A stretch of DNA of 64,000 nucleotides from Anaeramoeba flamelloides (taxonomy: Eukaryota > Metamonada > Anaeramoebidae), in contig JANTQA010000032.1 in assembly GCA_027625915.1 (NCBI GenBank), positions 6,138,001 through 6,202,000 on the forward strand. The letters run 5' to 3'. A model generated the notes under the pieces. It saw only the letters and a list, made by a program, of their open reading frames with translations, searched no databases and had not been told where the DNA came from. Shown here one piece after another: positions 49,572-62,769 of this stretch (positions are counted from its first letter, which is position 1; every line of letters starts with the position of its first letter). Position numbers and translations under genes: made by a program.

Positions 49572-52500
49572 CTATTTTAATTTTTTACCTAAATGTATTA
49601 TTAATTTCAGAGGAATTCTTTCTTGTTTATTATAAGTCGACAAATAATTTTCATATTGTTCTTGATTAATTTTTTTTTTCGGACTTTTTTTAAAACTAAA
49701 GGATACCATTTTTTTAAACTCTTTTTCAAAAGGCACCTTAATATCGCCAATCAAAGAAGGTGGCTTTATCATTTTCACCCCTACAACTGAAGTTTTACGA
49801 TAAATTTTAATTGGGATAAATTCTTCCAAGCCGCAAAATAAGGACAAATAATTTCTTCTTTTTTGCAAATTTGAAAGTGTTGTTTTTAAATTTTCCAGTT
49901 TATTTTGCAGTTCTGTTGATTCCTTTTCAGATTTTTGTAATTGCAGTTTTGTTTTTTGGATATCTCCTGTTAATTGCTTAAAATTAGAATTTGATTTCAA
50001 TCCAAATTTACCAACATTATTATTATTAATATTATTATTATTAGTGGTCTTATTAGAATTAAAATTCTTGTGATTATTAAGATTCTTATTACTATTTGGC
50101 GAATTCGTATTTACCTTTTTCAATGGCAATCTATTATTTAACTCATTTAAGAAGTTATTCTGTTGTTTTTGTTCAATTTTGTTAATATTGCGTTTATTTT
50201 TTGGTGTCGTCTTTGGAGTATTGTTTGGAGTCGGCTTTGTCTTTGGCTTAATTGGTGTTGTCTTACCACCAGTGTTACCATTGCCACTATAACCACTACC
50301 ACCACCACCACCACCACCACTGCTACCAACGCTACTGTTACTATTAGTACGAGTGTTCTTTCTTTGATTTTGCGATTTTGGAGAAGATGAGCTTTTAAAA
50401 CTTTCACCACGGTGTTTTTTTCTCCAGTCTAATTCAATTGAACGTACTTTGTCATCGAAAATTTTAAATTTTTTTGCCATTGATTCCAATTTATTCAAAG
50501 ACTTTTTACCTTGCACATATCCATTAAATCTTTGATGAGGATCAGCCAATAGCTGATTTGATGATTTTTGTAAATTTTCATCTATCCGATTCCCATTCAA
50601 ACCGTTTTTTTGATAATTAGAATGATCATACTTTGATGTTGAATCTTCTTGGTAATTACTACCCTTGTTAACTTTTTCATTTTTGTCCTTTTGCTTGTCA
50701 TTTTTTTTTTTAATAAATAATAGATCTTCTTCTTCTTCTTCCATTCTGCGTTTACCACTTTTTTTAAAATCCAAGTCCACCGAAAAGGCATCATTTGAAA
50801 ATTTATCTACTCCTTGACCCCCAAAGAGTATAATTGTGTTTTTTCTTAGTTCTGGTAACTTCTCATCACTATTATCAATACCCAAGTCACCCAATTCGTC
50901 TTGCTCTTGCTCGATATCATTTGACTCCTTTTCTAAATAATGAACTGCATTATGGAATGTTCTAGTATCTGGGGTGTGCCCCTCCTCATTAATTTGCTCC
51001 CAAGAAGAAGTGTTTAAATGCAATGATACTATATCGTTTATTGGCTTTTCTTCTTTAGAATTACCACCAATATAATAAATCCTTTTAGATTGGCTAACAT
51101 AACAGCAGCTATGCCCATACCTCCCCTCGGGCTTAGTTCCCTGGATTTCTGGTTGATACCATTCATTCGCTTCGATATCGTACGCCCATATATCATTATA
51201 AACTGTTTCTTTGCATTTGCCACCAAAAATGTATATTTGGTAATCAACAATTTGAATTGATTGGAACACCCTTGGTGGTGGCAGAAAATTTTTTTCTGGT
51301 TTGACATCATACCATGTGTATGTATTGCAATCTAAACAATAGAGATCATTTAATTCTACACCTTCCGAATTTTTTCCCCCAAATATCCACAATTGAGTGC
51401 CAACTAACGCAGCAGTATGCCCAGTTCTCGGCGTTGGTCGATTCCCCGTTGTTTGTGGATTATTCATCCATTCACCTGTTTCAGTAATAAAGATATGAAA
51501 ATCTCCAAATTTTTGTGTTTTGTTTTCACCTCCAAATAAAAATAAATACGCTGAAACTGCTGTAAGTGTGCTTCCCGACCTTGGTTCTGGGATATTTCCT
51601 TTATTTACTTTTATTTTTTGCCATTCTTTTGATCCTGTTAATTTTGATTTTGTATTGTTTTTTTTATTTTAATATTTTTTATTGTTTTTTGTTTCGTTAT
51701 AATAGTAATTGGAATATTACAAAAAAGATTAATAACATTTGAGAGAAACAGTATTTTAAAGGTATTGAATGTTAACAATTCAAAACAAATCAACTAATCT
51801 TGGTTTTTTTTTTTCAAAAAATGGTTTAAGATAGATAAAAAAAAGATGATAATCTCATGTATAAATCCATAATTAAATAAATTTTGAAGTTATCAGTAAT
51901 AAGAGGAGTTAAGACCACTTTTTAATAATAGTAGACAAAAAAAAAAAGGTGAGAAGTGGCTTGTTTTAAAATATATTAGTTGTAAAGTTCGAAAAAAAGA
52001 ATATTTTTTTTTTTTCTTTTATTTTTTTATTTTTTATTAGCCATTTAAAAGTCGTAACTTAATATTTAAATATGTTTAAGGTGGTATTTTTGAGAATAAA
52101 TAATCATTTGTAATTTTTTTTTTTTTATTGTTAATTGAAAAAATTTTATTAGAGAAATCGAAATCAAAATTAAAACAGAAATTGATAAAGAAACAGAAAT
52201 CGAAAGAGAAATTGAAACAGAAATTGAAATAGAAATTGAAATAGAAATCGAAATCGAAATCGAAATAGGAATAAAAATTGAAATAAAAAAAAAAAAAATA
52301 ATTACCCAAATCAAAAGAAAATATATCGTTTGTTAAATTTCCTTCTGAATCCTCACCACCAAAAATAAACATATTTTCTTCAATTGCACAGCTTGAATGT
52401 GAATGTAATTCAGGAGGTTTTATTTTTTTTCGATTAATACCAATTCTTTCCCATTTAACCAAATCATGAACGACCTCTTGAGCCTTTTTAACTTCTGTAA

Positions 52501-54496
52501 TGGCTTCTTCAATTTGTGTTGTCCAATCGTCACGGTCTTCTTGTGTGTCAGGTGTTAAAGTGACTGCACCAATTTGCTTTACCAAAAGAAAATTTAAAAA
52601 CTGCTTACTAGTTCTTTCAACTTGATGGCCTGTGTCTCTTCTAAGGGTGATTTTTGAAAGTGGTAAAGCAAATCTAAAACGAAAGGTATCACCATCATTT
52701 GTTGCAAAAATAACACAATCGTTAAATAAAAATACCCATGATTTTGATGGATTTGGGTGTGTTTTTTCAATCAAATGCCCCTCTTTAAGTAGTTTTCTTC
52801 CTGCCTTAAGTAATGTTGCACCCTCAAGTAATCGGAATTTACTTTGAACCAATACAAGCGCTTGGAATGTTTGTTTTTTATATTTATTTTTATTTACCTG
52901 CACTGCTAAAATCTTTAGTTTTGATAGTACAGTTTTAAAGACCTCATAATCTAAATTTGTTTTATCCAGATATTTAAGTAAACCCTACAAGAAATATAAT
53001 AGAGAAAATTTGACCATTTTTTTTTTAATGTTTGGTTAAGATTAATATTTTGAAGAATTATTTTATTTGTTCGTTGGTTGTGATTTTGGGTGTTCTTAAT
53101 TAAAGATAGCATTGTTTTTTTTTTTTTTTTTCTGATTTTTTACCAATTGCTTCTTATAAACCCTTTTTAAATTTCTTTTTTCTTTTTCTTTTTTCCTTTT
53201 CAATTTTTTGCTTTTTCTTTTTAACCAAAAAAAAAACTTTGGATGCTATTTCCCTTGAATAATCGTGAAATCTGTGGTTTTCCACTTAAATTCCCTTTGA
53301 GAAAATTCAAGTAAAAGGGCATTTAGAGTGTAATTTACAATTCTTCATCAATAATAATAATAATAAAAATAAACTATATTTCCAACAATTTTAGCCAGCA
53401 ATTAAAAAAGAAATGATTTTTTAATTTTTTTTTTTTTTTGTTTAAAAGAAAAATTAATCTCGTATCAAAAGAGATAAATCTAATCAAGACAAAATATTCT
53501 CTTCATTTCACAACATTATTTTTCAAATATTTTTTTTTTTGAAAAATTAGGTGTTGTTTTATTTTAAATCAGTTGTAATTATTGTAAGTTAGTATTGTGT
53601 ACGAGCTCAGAATTAAAATTACATAATGCTTGGTCTTGGATTATTAGAATTCTGTTTATTCAACTTTATATAAATAAATACAATAAGAAAAGTGTTTTAA
53701 TTTTCAATTTTTAATAAAGGGTTGCAAATTGCTGATTCTCAGAAATAAAATTTCTTTTAAAAAATGATATATTAGAGAAACTCATCAATAAAGTTTTTAA
53801 TAAACTATCAAATGTCTCAATTCCAGTGGATGTTGTGGTGTTGCTACTTCCTTAATATGAATACCAAAACAATAAATGTGAATTAATTAAATGAATGATT
53901 TTTTTATAATTTATTATTTTAATTCATATAAAATTTTGAAAATTCAAATAGCTCGTATGTTGAAAAGGATCAGAAAGAAAGAATAAAAATAAAAATAATC
54001 CAAAAAAAAATAAAAAAAAAAAAAAATAAAATAAAAATTACCTCAAATAACATAATATATCTTGGTATTCTTTGAACGGGGGTAATTAAAAGTGAATGTA
54101 TATCTAATTTACAATTTTTTTTCCTTTCTGGCTGAGAAATAAAATCTTCAAAGGCTTTATTTTGTTTTTTTTCCTTTGTTATTGCTTCTCTTGAGGTATC
54201 AAAATTATTTACAAAGTCTGTGTATAAAATTAAAAATGGTACAAATTCTGTAAATAAGTCACCAAAAGTAAAAAAATTTGAAACAAATCTTTCTTCTAGA
54301 GCTTCTAAAAGCGATGCATGAAGATTTCTTAAAAGTTCAATGTTTGAAAAAATTGCATATAATGTTTGCTCGCTTGACAATTTTTTTTGAAGTAATGGCA
54401 CCAAATAATCCTTTTTAAATAAGAATTTTATTATTTTATTGTTATTAAATTAGAAAATAATTTAAAGGGTAAATAAATAAAAATAAAAAGAAAATG

Positions 54497-54530
<34 letters not shown>

Positions 54531-57241
54531 GGATCATTTGAACCATTTTTTATAAAGATTTTTTTTTTTATTTATTGAGTGTTAAGACATTATTTAATGT
54601 GATACAGGTGTTGAATTTTTAAAGTTAGTCCCAGAAATGAATTCTATTTAAAATTTACTTTTTTTCAATCAAAATTAAGTATAATTTATTTGTAATCTTT
54701 GAAAATGAAATAAAAAATATTCTTTGTTGAAATTTTTAAATATTCTTGATTTTAGTTTCATTAATAATTAAATGATTGATTCCTTTAAAAAGATATTGTG
54801 TCTCTGTTATTAATTCTGTTTTCGCAACCATCTAATGTATATCCTTAAGGTATAATTGAATTTCTGAAAAATCTAATCACCGTTTCGGAAAAAAATTAGC
54901 CAAATGGAAAAAAATTGTCAAATCAATTTTAATTGTAAAATAGTAGTACAAGTTTTCATTTTCAAATATTTTTTTACTGATTTTTTTGTTCATTTCAATC
55001 AATAATCAAATCCAAAAATTAGATTGATTATTAGAATTACAAATAGAATACAAAACATCACATAAAACCAAAATTGAAGCATATCTTCTCAATTTTACCA
55101 AATTTGTGATTTTTATGCAAACTTTAATAAAAGTATATTTTTTTGGGATTTTTTGATGCTCTGATTTTTTCATTCATGTGGAATTGGCTTTAAGATATTC
55201 GGGTGAGTATTAATCCAGTTTGAATAATTTCAGTTTCAATTATTTTTTTTAATCAGTGAAAAAATAAGTAAAAAAATATTTGAAAAATTTCACATTCACT
55301 ACCGTTTTACAATTAAAATAGATTTGACTATTTTTTTCCAGAGTGGTAAATCTGAATTGTAGACAAACAATTTTTATAGTTTAGCGGAATAGTTTTTTCA
55401 TTTAATCAAGTCGTTAGTGTTAATAAATAATATAAAACGAGTAATAGAAAAGTTGGGTGCTGTTCAAAGTGAAATAGAATGATACATTCAAAATAAAAAT
55501 AAAAAACTTTTTAACTCAATTTTTAGGTTTTTCAATTTATTAGTTCAGCTTTGAAGAAAGATAGAAAGACTGTTTTTGGTTCAAGGGATTAGTGTTTACC
55601 AATGAGAAGCCTAAAATAAAAGTATGTTGTTATTTAATGTAAATCACATTGGTGTGCCATAGCTCAAATGCCTCGAAAAATTCGATCGAGTAAAGTAGTA
55701 CTATTTGTTTATTCCATCAATTAAAAAAGATCCTATGTATTAGTAATAATTCCAACAATTTTAGAATAAAATCTGCATTTCGAGACAAATTTGAAGGTTG
55801 AATCATATATATTCAGATTTCAAAGTTGCAAAATATCTTTCTTCTATAATTATGTCTTGTATGTAGATTAATAGCTAAAAAATTCAATTTTTTTTTAAAA
55901 ATTCAACAATTAACCCAAGAGACCAATTTGACAAATATTTCAAAATATTGAAAATATATCGATTTTACAATTAACTTTATAAAAAGGAAACAAAACTAAT
56001 CAGTCTTCGGGTTTTTATGTTGATCACTATTGAGTTATCCTTTGAAATTAAAAAAAATTATAAAAATAGTTACTTTTGGAAGTTCTAAATAAGAATTACC
56101 AAATACTAAAACTACTATTATTTTGGGTTTCTATTTTAAGATTCGGAAAAGGAATTAAATAAAAAATTTCCAAAATCGACAATTTTCAATAGTGATCATT
56201 AGAAAAAAATCCAATAATTTCTTGTGCAATAATCTTTGGAATAGATTTATTAGAAACTATGTGAGGCATGGCAGCACTAATATCATTTACACACAATTAC
56301 AATATACTTTTTATTAATCTGAAATCTATGGTGAAACTAATCCCTTAAGTGCAAAGAAACTTTGTGAGATGAGTTGAAATTTGAAATGTTTGTTTCAAGG
56401 AACTAAATTGGAATCCTCATTCACAGATGGCAAAAAATGGAAATCTAACTACAAAGCTTTTCTTTTTTTTTGTACTTCAGAACAAAAAAAAATAAGATCT
56501 TTGTTGTAATCAAATTTACTACAAGCAACGGAAGGTTCAAAAAATAGTTGTTGTTGGAATTAACACAAACCAAAATTAAAAAAAAATTTTAAAAAAAAAA
56601 AAAATCCTTTCAAAATAATATTCATGAGAATGCTTGGTGTGGTTCGCAAAAGAAATAGTTTCTTTTATTGTTGAAAAGAAAAGATTACAAAAACTGGAAA
56701 GTTAAAAAAATTTTTTTCTCCAAGAAAAGAAAAATTTTTTGCAATGTTGTTTATTTTGTGAAAACCTTGACTAAAAAATTTTTTAATAAGAGATCCGGAA
56801 TGGAAGAAACTTTCAATCAAAAAAAGTAGCATAAAATCAAAATTAAAAAGTCATTGCATCAAACAAAGGAAAAGTGACAAGAATAAAGAAAAAAGAAAAA
56901 ATTAAAAATAAAAAAGAAAAAAAATTACATTAAACATTGCATCAAGCTGTTTAAAGTACGTTCGTTCTGTTTCAAGGATTTCATGAGTAAAATTCTGTTT
57001 CATAAATTGTTTTTTGAAAAGAGCTAAAAAGATGGAAAAATTAAAGCACAACCAATGTTTTGTTGTTGGAAAATAATAGAATGAAAAAAAAAAAAAAGAA
57101 ATTTTAATAAAAATTAAGCACTAAATACAAAAAGAAAATAGTTGAATGTTTTTTGAACATACGGCCCCTAATAACCTTTCTTGACTGGTGCCCCCGAATT
57201 ATTTTTTGAAGAAAAATCGCTGACTGCTCTTTGTTGGTCAT
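49572..57241 (-). CDS. IQ-RhoGEF-PH-kelch protein
   Basis: Five exons on the minus strand: 57,241-57,163, 57,023-56,929, 54,410-54,042, 52,984-52,306 and 51,634-49,572, giving 1,094 residues. Donors are GTATGT and GTAATT three times; all junction phases agree. Residues 9-24 form a calmodulin-binding IQ motif (FLQKIIRGHQSRK). Residues 38-240 are a DH/RhoGEF domain (ILETERTYFKQL, LYAIFSNIELLRNLHASLL, LLITPVQRIPRYIMLFEGLL), which loads GTP onto Rho-family GTPases. Residues 242-346 are a PH domain with its conserved Trp near 335. Residues 357-698 hold six kelch blades, each with an FGG strand and a closing Trp (for example HTAALVGTQLWIFGG). Then follow disordered Lys/Asn/Gly-rich sequence, a coiled coil (LQLQKSEKESTELQNKLENL) and a basic C-terminus ending PLKLIIHLGKKLK. 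A membrane-linked, calcium-responsive Rho activator is inferred. Start ATG at 57,241; another 5' exon cannot be excluded. Confidence 0.9.
52140..52280. repeat. imperfect GAAATC/GAAATT short tandem repeat in intron
   Basis: Repeats of the six-base form GAAATY/GAAATA in the 671-bp intron 52,305-51,635 of the RhoGEF gene. Both strands are open for some distance only because of the repeat, so no protein is called. Confidence 0.85.
52985..54041 (-). other. RhoGEF intron 3, 1,057 bp
   Basis: Joins IMLFE to GLLKYLDK in phase 0 (GTAATT donor, TTGTAG acceptor). A/T-rich with T runs; no element with recognisable ends. Confidence 0.85.
54411..56928 (-). other. RhoGEF intron 2, 2,518 bp
   Basis: Joins DAMFN to DYLVPLLQ in phase 0 inside the DH domain. 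It contains a TA microsatellite (54,498-54,527) and the repeat copy at about 55,577-56,350. No gene was seen inside. Confidence 0.85.
55577..56350. mobile_element. dispersed repeat in RhoGEF intron, possible inverted termini
   Basis: The core 55,660-56,200 matches 740-1,330. The outer parts carry AAGGGATTAGTGTTTACC on the left and, inverted, AAGGGATTAGTTTCACC on the right. That would make it a ~770-bp inverted-repeat element. A TTAA follows the right end, but the left flank reads TCAA, so the target duplication is unclear. Confidence 0.55.
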
Positions 57242-59082
57242 TGTAAGTTCCAAAATGAAGAGATAAAAAACAAAAAAACAAATTACAAAAAAATAATTTA
57301 AAGAAAAGTTCTTCAAGTTTTACGAAGATCTAACAAAAATTTTCAAAAGTTCAATTTTATGAAGTGGTTGAGTGAAAAATCAAGAAATTTAGTTGACTAA
57401 CTTCCCCTCAAAAATGTGTTCACTTGAGAGTAAAATTTTTCAATATTCGTTTAAACACATTTTCCAAAGCTAGAGTCAATTATTTGTAGAAGTACATTTG
57501 AAAGGATTAAAGCCGAGATAAGTCAAAAATTTTCGATCAATGTCAAATATCAAAAAAGATCAAAAAAAAAACCTGTTATTCAAAAGTTTGTTCCTAACAA
57601 AATTTCAATTTAAGCAAACTAACACACTTGTATAAGACTATTAAAATCTAAAGTTTCATTACACTTCCTCACGTGTTTTCAATTTCTTGGATCATACCCC
57701 CCAAAAAGGTGGTGACAAGAATATTACAATTAGTAATAAAAAGAATAAATGAAAAAATTCGGTTTCTTTGACTTCCCACATGTAGTAACAGAATATTTTG
57801 AATAAGTTGGTTGTAAATTCTAGATCTTGTAAGAAAAAAATCTAATGCCTTTGAATTCACACATGGTGGCACTCGTGAGGTAATAAGGTTTTAATCAAAT
57901 AAAAGATTCTTGTTTAAGATATATCTACAATTTTTAATTGTGAGTATTTTAAATCGGATCAAGATTATAATATCAATTGGAAAAGATATAATTTATGATA
58001 TTTAGCTGATAAAATACTAGCTTTCATAAAGAAAACTATCAAATACAATAAACGATAGAGTAAAAGACATAAAATTATTTGTTTTACTTAAGGGGCTTAT
58101 TTCCTATTCTTGAAATGCCTGAACAAACTTTTTAATTCAATTACTTTTTCCGATCTTTTCTTGAATTTTCTATGTTTTTTTTTTTTCTTTTTTCTTTTAG
58201 AAAAGTTAGGGGACCATTTTTTCTTCATTAACTCCTGAAGTAAAAGATTTGTATGTACAAATTATTAATTAATTGATTTTTTTTTTCAATTCAGATTTCA
58301 TTTTTTCAATAGATATTATTTTTAAAAAATAGTTCATTTATAATTAATCTTTTTTGATTTTATATATCCTAAGAAAATTTTGGTTAAAAAATTGAAAATC
58401 CACAAAATTTAACTATTCAAATCACTTTGAGTGCATTCAAACGAATTTAAAATATTTGATCAAAATATTTTATTATATACATCTTAAAAGTTTTTTTTTT
58501 AAAGTCAAAGTTCACGATTGTTTGATTTTTTTCGATAAATATTCTTGTTAAGAACAATATCGAAATGACTCCATTATATTTATGACTAATTATTAAAATT
58601 TTCTAACTTTTAATTCAAAATATTTTACCTTTTTTTCCAGATCATATATAATTTTATTTATCGATACAATCAAAGTCAGAGTTAGAATTGACCACATAAA
58701 AAAGAATGATTGTTTATAAAAAAAAAAATAAAAATTAAATTGATTTGTTAAAATATTGATAACTGGAAAAAAATTAAGTATTTTTTAAATAGTTGTTCCA
58801 CTTTGTAAATTTGATGTTTTAATTGGCAAATTAATTGTGGAATAAATTTTGAAAACAACTAAACTCCTAGATATAAGCAGAAAAAATTTATTTTAAAATA
58901 TCTTCATTAAACTTGATATTCTAAAAAGTATTTTAACATCCAAAATTATTAACTACCATTTATTCTTTATTTCATAATAATTTAATTTGTTTATTGAATT
59001 ATTAATTTTATTAATAGATATTGAAGTTTCTGATCCCACTTTTATTTGATATTTTTTTGGAAAGTAAATGATTGATTAGTTA

Positions 59083-59278
59083 CAGTCAGTTCCACTTTTA
59101 AGGCACAAACTTTCAAGGAAATTTAAGGTACAAAAAAAATCTCAAATTAAAGCACAAAATCCCGATTATAGTAAAATAAATTGTAAAATATAAAATTCCA
59201 AATTTTGTGCCTTGATTTGAGATTTTTTTGTGCCTTAAATTTTGTTGAAAGTTTGTGTCTTAAAAGCGGAACTGACTG
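59083..59278. mobile_element. Tc1/mariner-like MITE, 196 bp
   Basis: TA at both sides (59,081-59,082 and 59,279-59,280). Arms of about 85 bases begin CAGTCAGTTCCACTTTTAAG on the left and CAGTCAGTTCCGCTTTTAAG on the right. The element is almost entirely two arms and would fold into one hairpin. Non-coding. Confidence 0.9.
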
Positions 59279-59658
59279 TATTACTTTTTGATTGATCTGA
59301 AAAATTGTTTTCTGAAGAGGTTTAGTCCTCGGAAATTTACCAGATAATTTACAACATATAAATGCATTTTATTGTTAGAAAAATTGTTTCACACCCTTAA
59401 TATTTATTTCTGTTGAATTGGAATTTATACTGTATTTTTTTCTCCAACAAAAGTGTTTAAATTTTTTTGTTTTCATTTATAGGAAATATTTTAATGAATA
59501 TTTTTTGATATATAATATGTATTATTTCATTTAATATTACTATTCCTCTTAAATATATACAGTTATTTCAGCCATTAACATATAAAACTCTGAATAAGAC
59601 TCGAGATATAATAATTTTTAAATTTAAATACAAAATAATTCTATAATTAAGGTATAAT

Positions 59659-60203
59659 AAACTCTTTATTAGTCAGTTTAACTCACTTTTATTGAAGAAA
59701 TAGAACATATTCTATGATTTAATTTCATTATTCTTCTCAAAATAAAATTTCATTTTTTCTCATTTTTTAAAATTGTTTTTTTTTTGTATTTTGCTTTCAA
59801 ATATTTTTTTTTCCTTTTGTTTTTTTTTCATTTTTTTTTTAAATTCTATTTGAAAAAAAAATGTTTGAAAATCCAAATTAAAACTAAGAAAATTGAGTTT
59901 TTGTATGTTATTTTAAAATTCATAAATTTACAAGTAAAAAATCTTATTTTCAACAATTTTAATTTCACCAAGAAAATGAGACTTTTGAAAGAAACGTTCT
60001 AATAAAAAGGGGACAAAAAAATTTTTAACATTTTTCTTTTTTTTGAAATTTATGACTTTTTCAGGTATTCCTTTTATGATTATGGACTCAAATACTCAAG
60101 TTTATTATTTCTTTTATTTCTAAACAATTTTAGTTTGGTTGATTGTTAAAAATAAAGTGAATTTTTCATTTTTGGAGGGAAACATTTGAGTGAAATGGAG
60201 TTT
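59659..60203. mobile_element. AAACTCC-ended element, 545 bp, second copy
   Basis: Starts AAACTCTTTATTAGTCAGTT and ends, read from the other side, AAACTCCATTTCACTCAAAT. The interior follows 46,127-46,680 in the same order: TATTGAAGAAATGGAAGAC-like, ACAAGTAAAAAATCTTA, TCTAAACAAT and TTTGGTTGATT. It is diverged from that copy, so the insertions are separate and not a recent duplication. Confidence 0.8.
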
Positions 60204-61246
60204 AATTTGAATATTTTTTTCTGAATGTATTTTACGAAATTTGGGTTTTTTGTTTTAATTTAAAAAGTATTATATCGTAAATTATTATCAAAGTTTGTGA
60301 ATTAAAAGTGGTACTTGATTTACTAAAAGAAAGGCTTCAAAAGATAATATTATTTGAATTCTAAAAAAAAAATAACGAGCTTTGGGATAAAAATAAAAAC
60401 AGATAAAAACAAATATTTTTTTAATGAAGTAACAATTCTATAAAAAAATAGAATAATTTGAATTAAAAAATTTAACTATCGTTATCTTAGTGAATTCAAA
60501 AAATATCCTGATTATAATTCTTGATAGTTTAAATTTTTAATATCATCTAATAGAGTGAATTATAATCAACTTATTTTGAAGAAATGAGCAAAATTACAAG
60601 AGTTAACATTTGAAACGTGTGAGTTAATACCAATAAAATAAATATAATGCAAAACAAAAAAAAATATAAAACAAAAAATATTTTTCTAATTTTTCTTTCT
60701 GGAAAATAAAAACAAAAAATGTAAAAAATTCTACTAATATTGCTAAAGTATGTTTGAAACAATTTCACTGATCCAGAATTTCCCAAAATCATCTTTAAAT
60801 TAAAAACTCAAACAAATTGATTAATTTGATCTCAACATTTTCAACTTATATTTTTTATTATTGTAGTTTGTTAAAACCATTCAAATTGGACGAGTAAGAT
60901 ATTTAAAATACTAGGTTAATTTTCATTTTTTTTTTGAAAATTAATTAAGGCTGTTATACTTGATCTACATAAAATTTACGAATTTGATTTATCCCACAAC
61001 ACTGTGAATTTTAAATGATTAAGAACTCTCTCATCATCCCAAAAAGGTGTTTTGAATAACAAAAAATAACAATTCACAATTTGAAAATAGCCAAAATTGA
61101 AAGAGTAAGCAAGTGACCAGAAGTTGATCTAAAGTATAAGCTAATTAAATCATCTTGATAGATATGTTATTTTTTTGTCATTTTTTTAGCCTAGCCTGAA
61201 AAAAAATGATAACTTAATTATCAAAACAACAAGAATCAGTTCTTTA

Positions 61247-61444
61247 CAATCAGTTTCAAATTTAAGGTACAAACTTTCAACGAAATTGAAAGAACAAAAA
61301 AAAATCTCAAATTAAGGTACAAAATTTGGAATTTTTTTTTAAACAAATGATTTTATTAGAATTTGGATTTTGTGTCTTAATTTGAGATTTTTATTGTGCC
61401 TTAAATTTCCTTGAAAATTTTTGTCTTAAAAGCTGAACTGACTC
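61247..61444. mobile_element. Tc1/mariner-like MITE, 198 bp
   Basis: TA on both sides (61,245-61,246 and 61,445-61,446). Left CAATCAGTTTCAAATTTAAG; right, inverted, GAGTCAGTTCAGCTTTTAAG. It has the same internal CTCAAATTAAGGTAC blocks as its relatives. Confidence 0.85.
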
Positions 61445-61544
61445 TAGGTATATTCAAAATAAAGCGTCACTATTTATATTTTTACTTGCCATTGGGTTAG
61501 GATAAAAAAAAATATGATTCTACAAGGAAATTCCAAACTAAAAT

Positions 61545-61690
61545 TTAGAAATTAGGGGGGGGTACAATCAAGGGTAGTGAATTACCGTCAAATGTCTTCA
61601 AGTGTCTTAGATTACCTAGGTTTTCCAGAATTCAAAAGAATCGAGTAAAATCTTGGATTTTTCTCAACACTTGTGAATTAAGGAAAACGT
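61545..61690 (+). repeat. dispersed repeat fragment, related to window start
   Basis: Carries CTAGGTTTTCCAGAATTCAA and flanking similarity to bases 1-125 in reverse orientation. It is preceded by a run of nine G, unusual in this AT-rich DNA. Confidence 0.5.
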
Positions 61691-61861
61691 AACATAAAGT
61701 GCCTATGTTTTTTTGACTTTGAAATGAAAAGAAAATTAAATAAATTTTCTTTTTAGTTCAAAAAGTAAAAAAAAAAAACTTAACCGCGGAAAGAGGAAAT
61801 TACTTTTCTTCCTTCAAAATAAAAAACAAAAAAAAAAATAAAAAAATCCATATTTTATTTA

Positions 61862-62057
61862 CAGTCAGTTTCACTTTTAAGGCACAAACTTTCAACGAAA
61901 TTTAAGGTACAAAAAAATCTCAAATTAAGGCACAAAATTTGTAATTTTTGTTTTTACAATTTATTTTACTAGAAACTGAATTTTGTGCCTTAATTTTATA
62001 TTTTTATTGTGCCTTAAATTTCGTTGAAAGTTTGTGCCTTAAAAGTGAAACTGACTG
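61862..62057. mobile_element. Tc1/mariner-like MITE, 196 bp
   Basis: TA on both sides (61,860-61,861 and 62,058-62,059). Arms CAGTCAGTTTCACTTTTAAG on both sides, each followed by GCACAAACTTTCAACGAAAT. The two arms are nearly perfect, so this is probably the youngest of the five family members. Confidence 0.92.
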
Positions 62058-62169
62058 TATAATAATTATTTGATAAATTATAAATCAATATTTTTTTAAA
62101 ATCAAGTACAATTAATTATTAAATCTTATTTAGTTGAATTTAAACAGATTTTAATATAAACACTTTTTA

Positions 62170-62696
62170 AACTAGATTCCAAAAATTTGGACACAGTTTA
62201 AACAATGGAAAGAACATCATTACTTCACTTTAAATTCAATTTGGAAACAATTTTGATTTTATAAACAATTCCTTTTTTGTCTTTTTTGTTTTGTTTTCAT
62301 TTCCTTTTTTCTAGTTACGTAATCTGTTTTGTTAGCTCTGAAAATTTTTTTTCAATGATTGATAGAAGGTTAGTGTTGAGTTTGTTAAATTGAAAAATCC
62401 AAATACAATTGGTAGATGGTATCTTAACATTTGATCGATCAACAATTGTTGGTGAAATTTCAACAAATTTACCAATACATTTTTTGTTCCCCTCGTTTCA
62501 TTATTTTGGACAAACCAGTTTTTATTTTTGAGTTTTATATTTTTTTCTTTTATTTGGATTAAAATGTTGACTTATTAAAACATAAATACTGTGTTACTTA
62601 AATGTTGTTTTATATTAGGTTTGGAAAAATACAATGAATTGGTTTTTTTTTGCCTATTTTTGATTTTGGGTGTGTCCAAATTTTTGGAATGGGGTT
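62170..62696. mobile_element. TA-flanked element with CCAAAAATTTGGACACA ends, 527 bp
   Basis: The arms read AACTAGATTCCAAAAATTTG and, from the other side, AACCCCATTCCAAAAATTTG, then GACACA. TA precedes and follows. A partial second copy lies at 2,110-2,470. No transposase frame. Confidence 0.8.
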
Positions 62697-62736
62697 TAAT
62701 TTTACATTAATTTGTTAGTATTGATAATAAATTATC

Positions 62737-62769
<33 letters not shown>

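Noticed and set aside
52066-52314. Ile/Ser-repeat frame within the RhoGEF intron
   Set aside because: Arises from the GAAATY repeat; splicing from 52,306 to 51,634 gives a continuous kelch blade instead.
57657-57893. Inverted pair with CCTCACG arms and an open minus frame between
   Set aside because: Arms match over only about 15 bases with gaps, and no clear target duplication or coding signal was seen.
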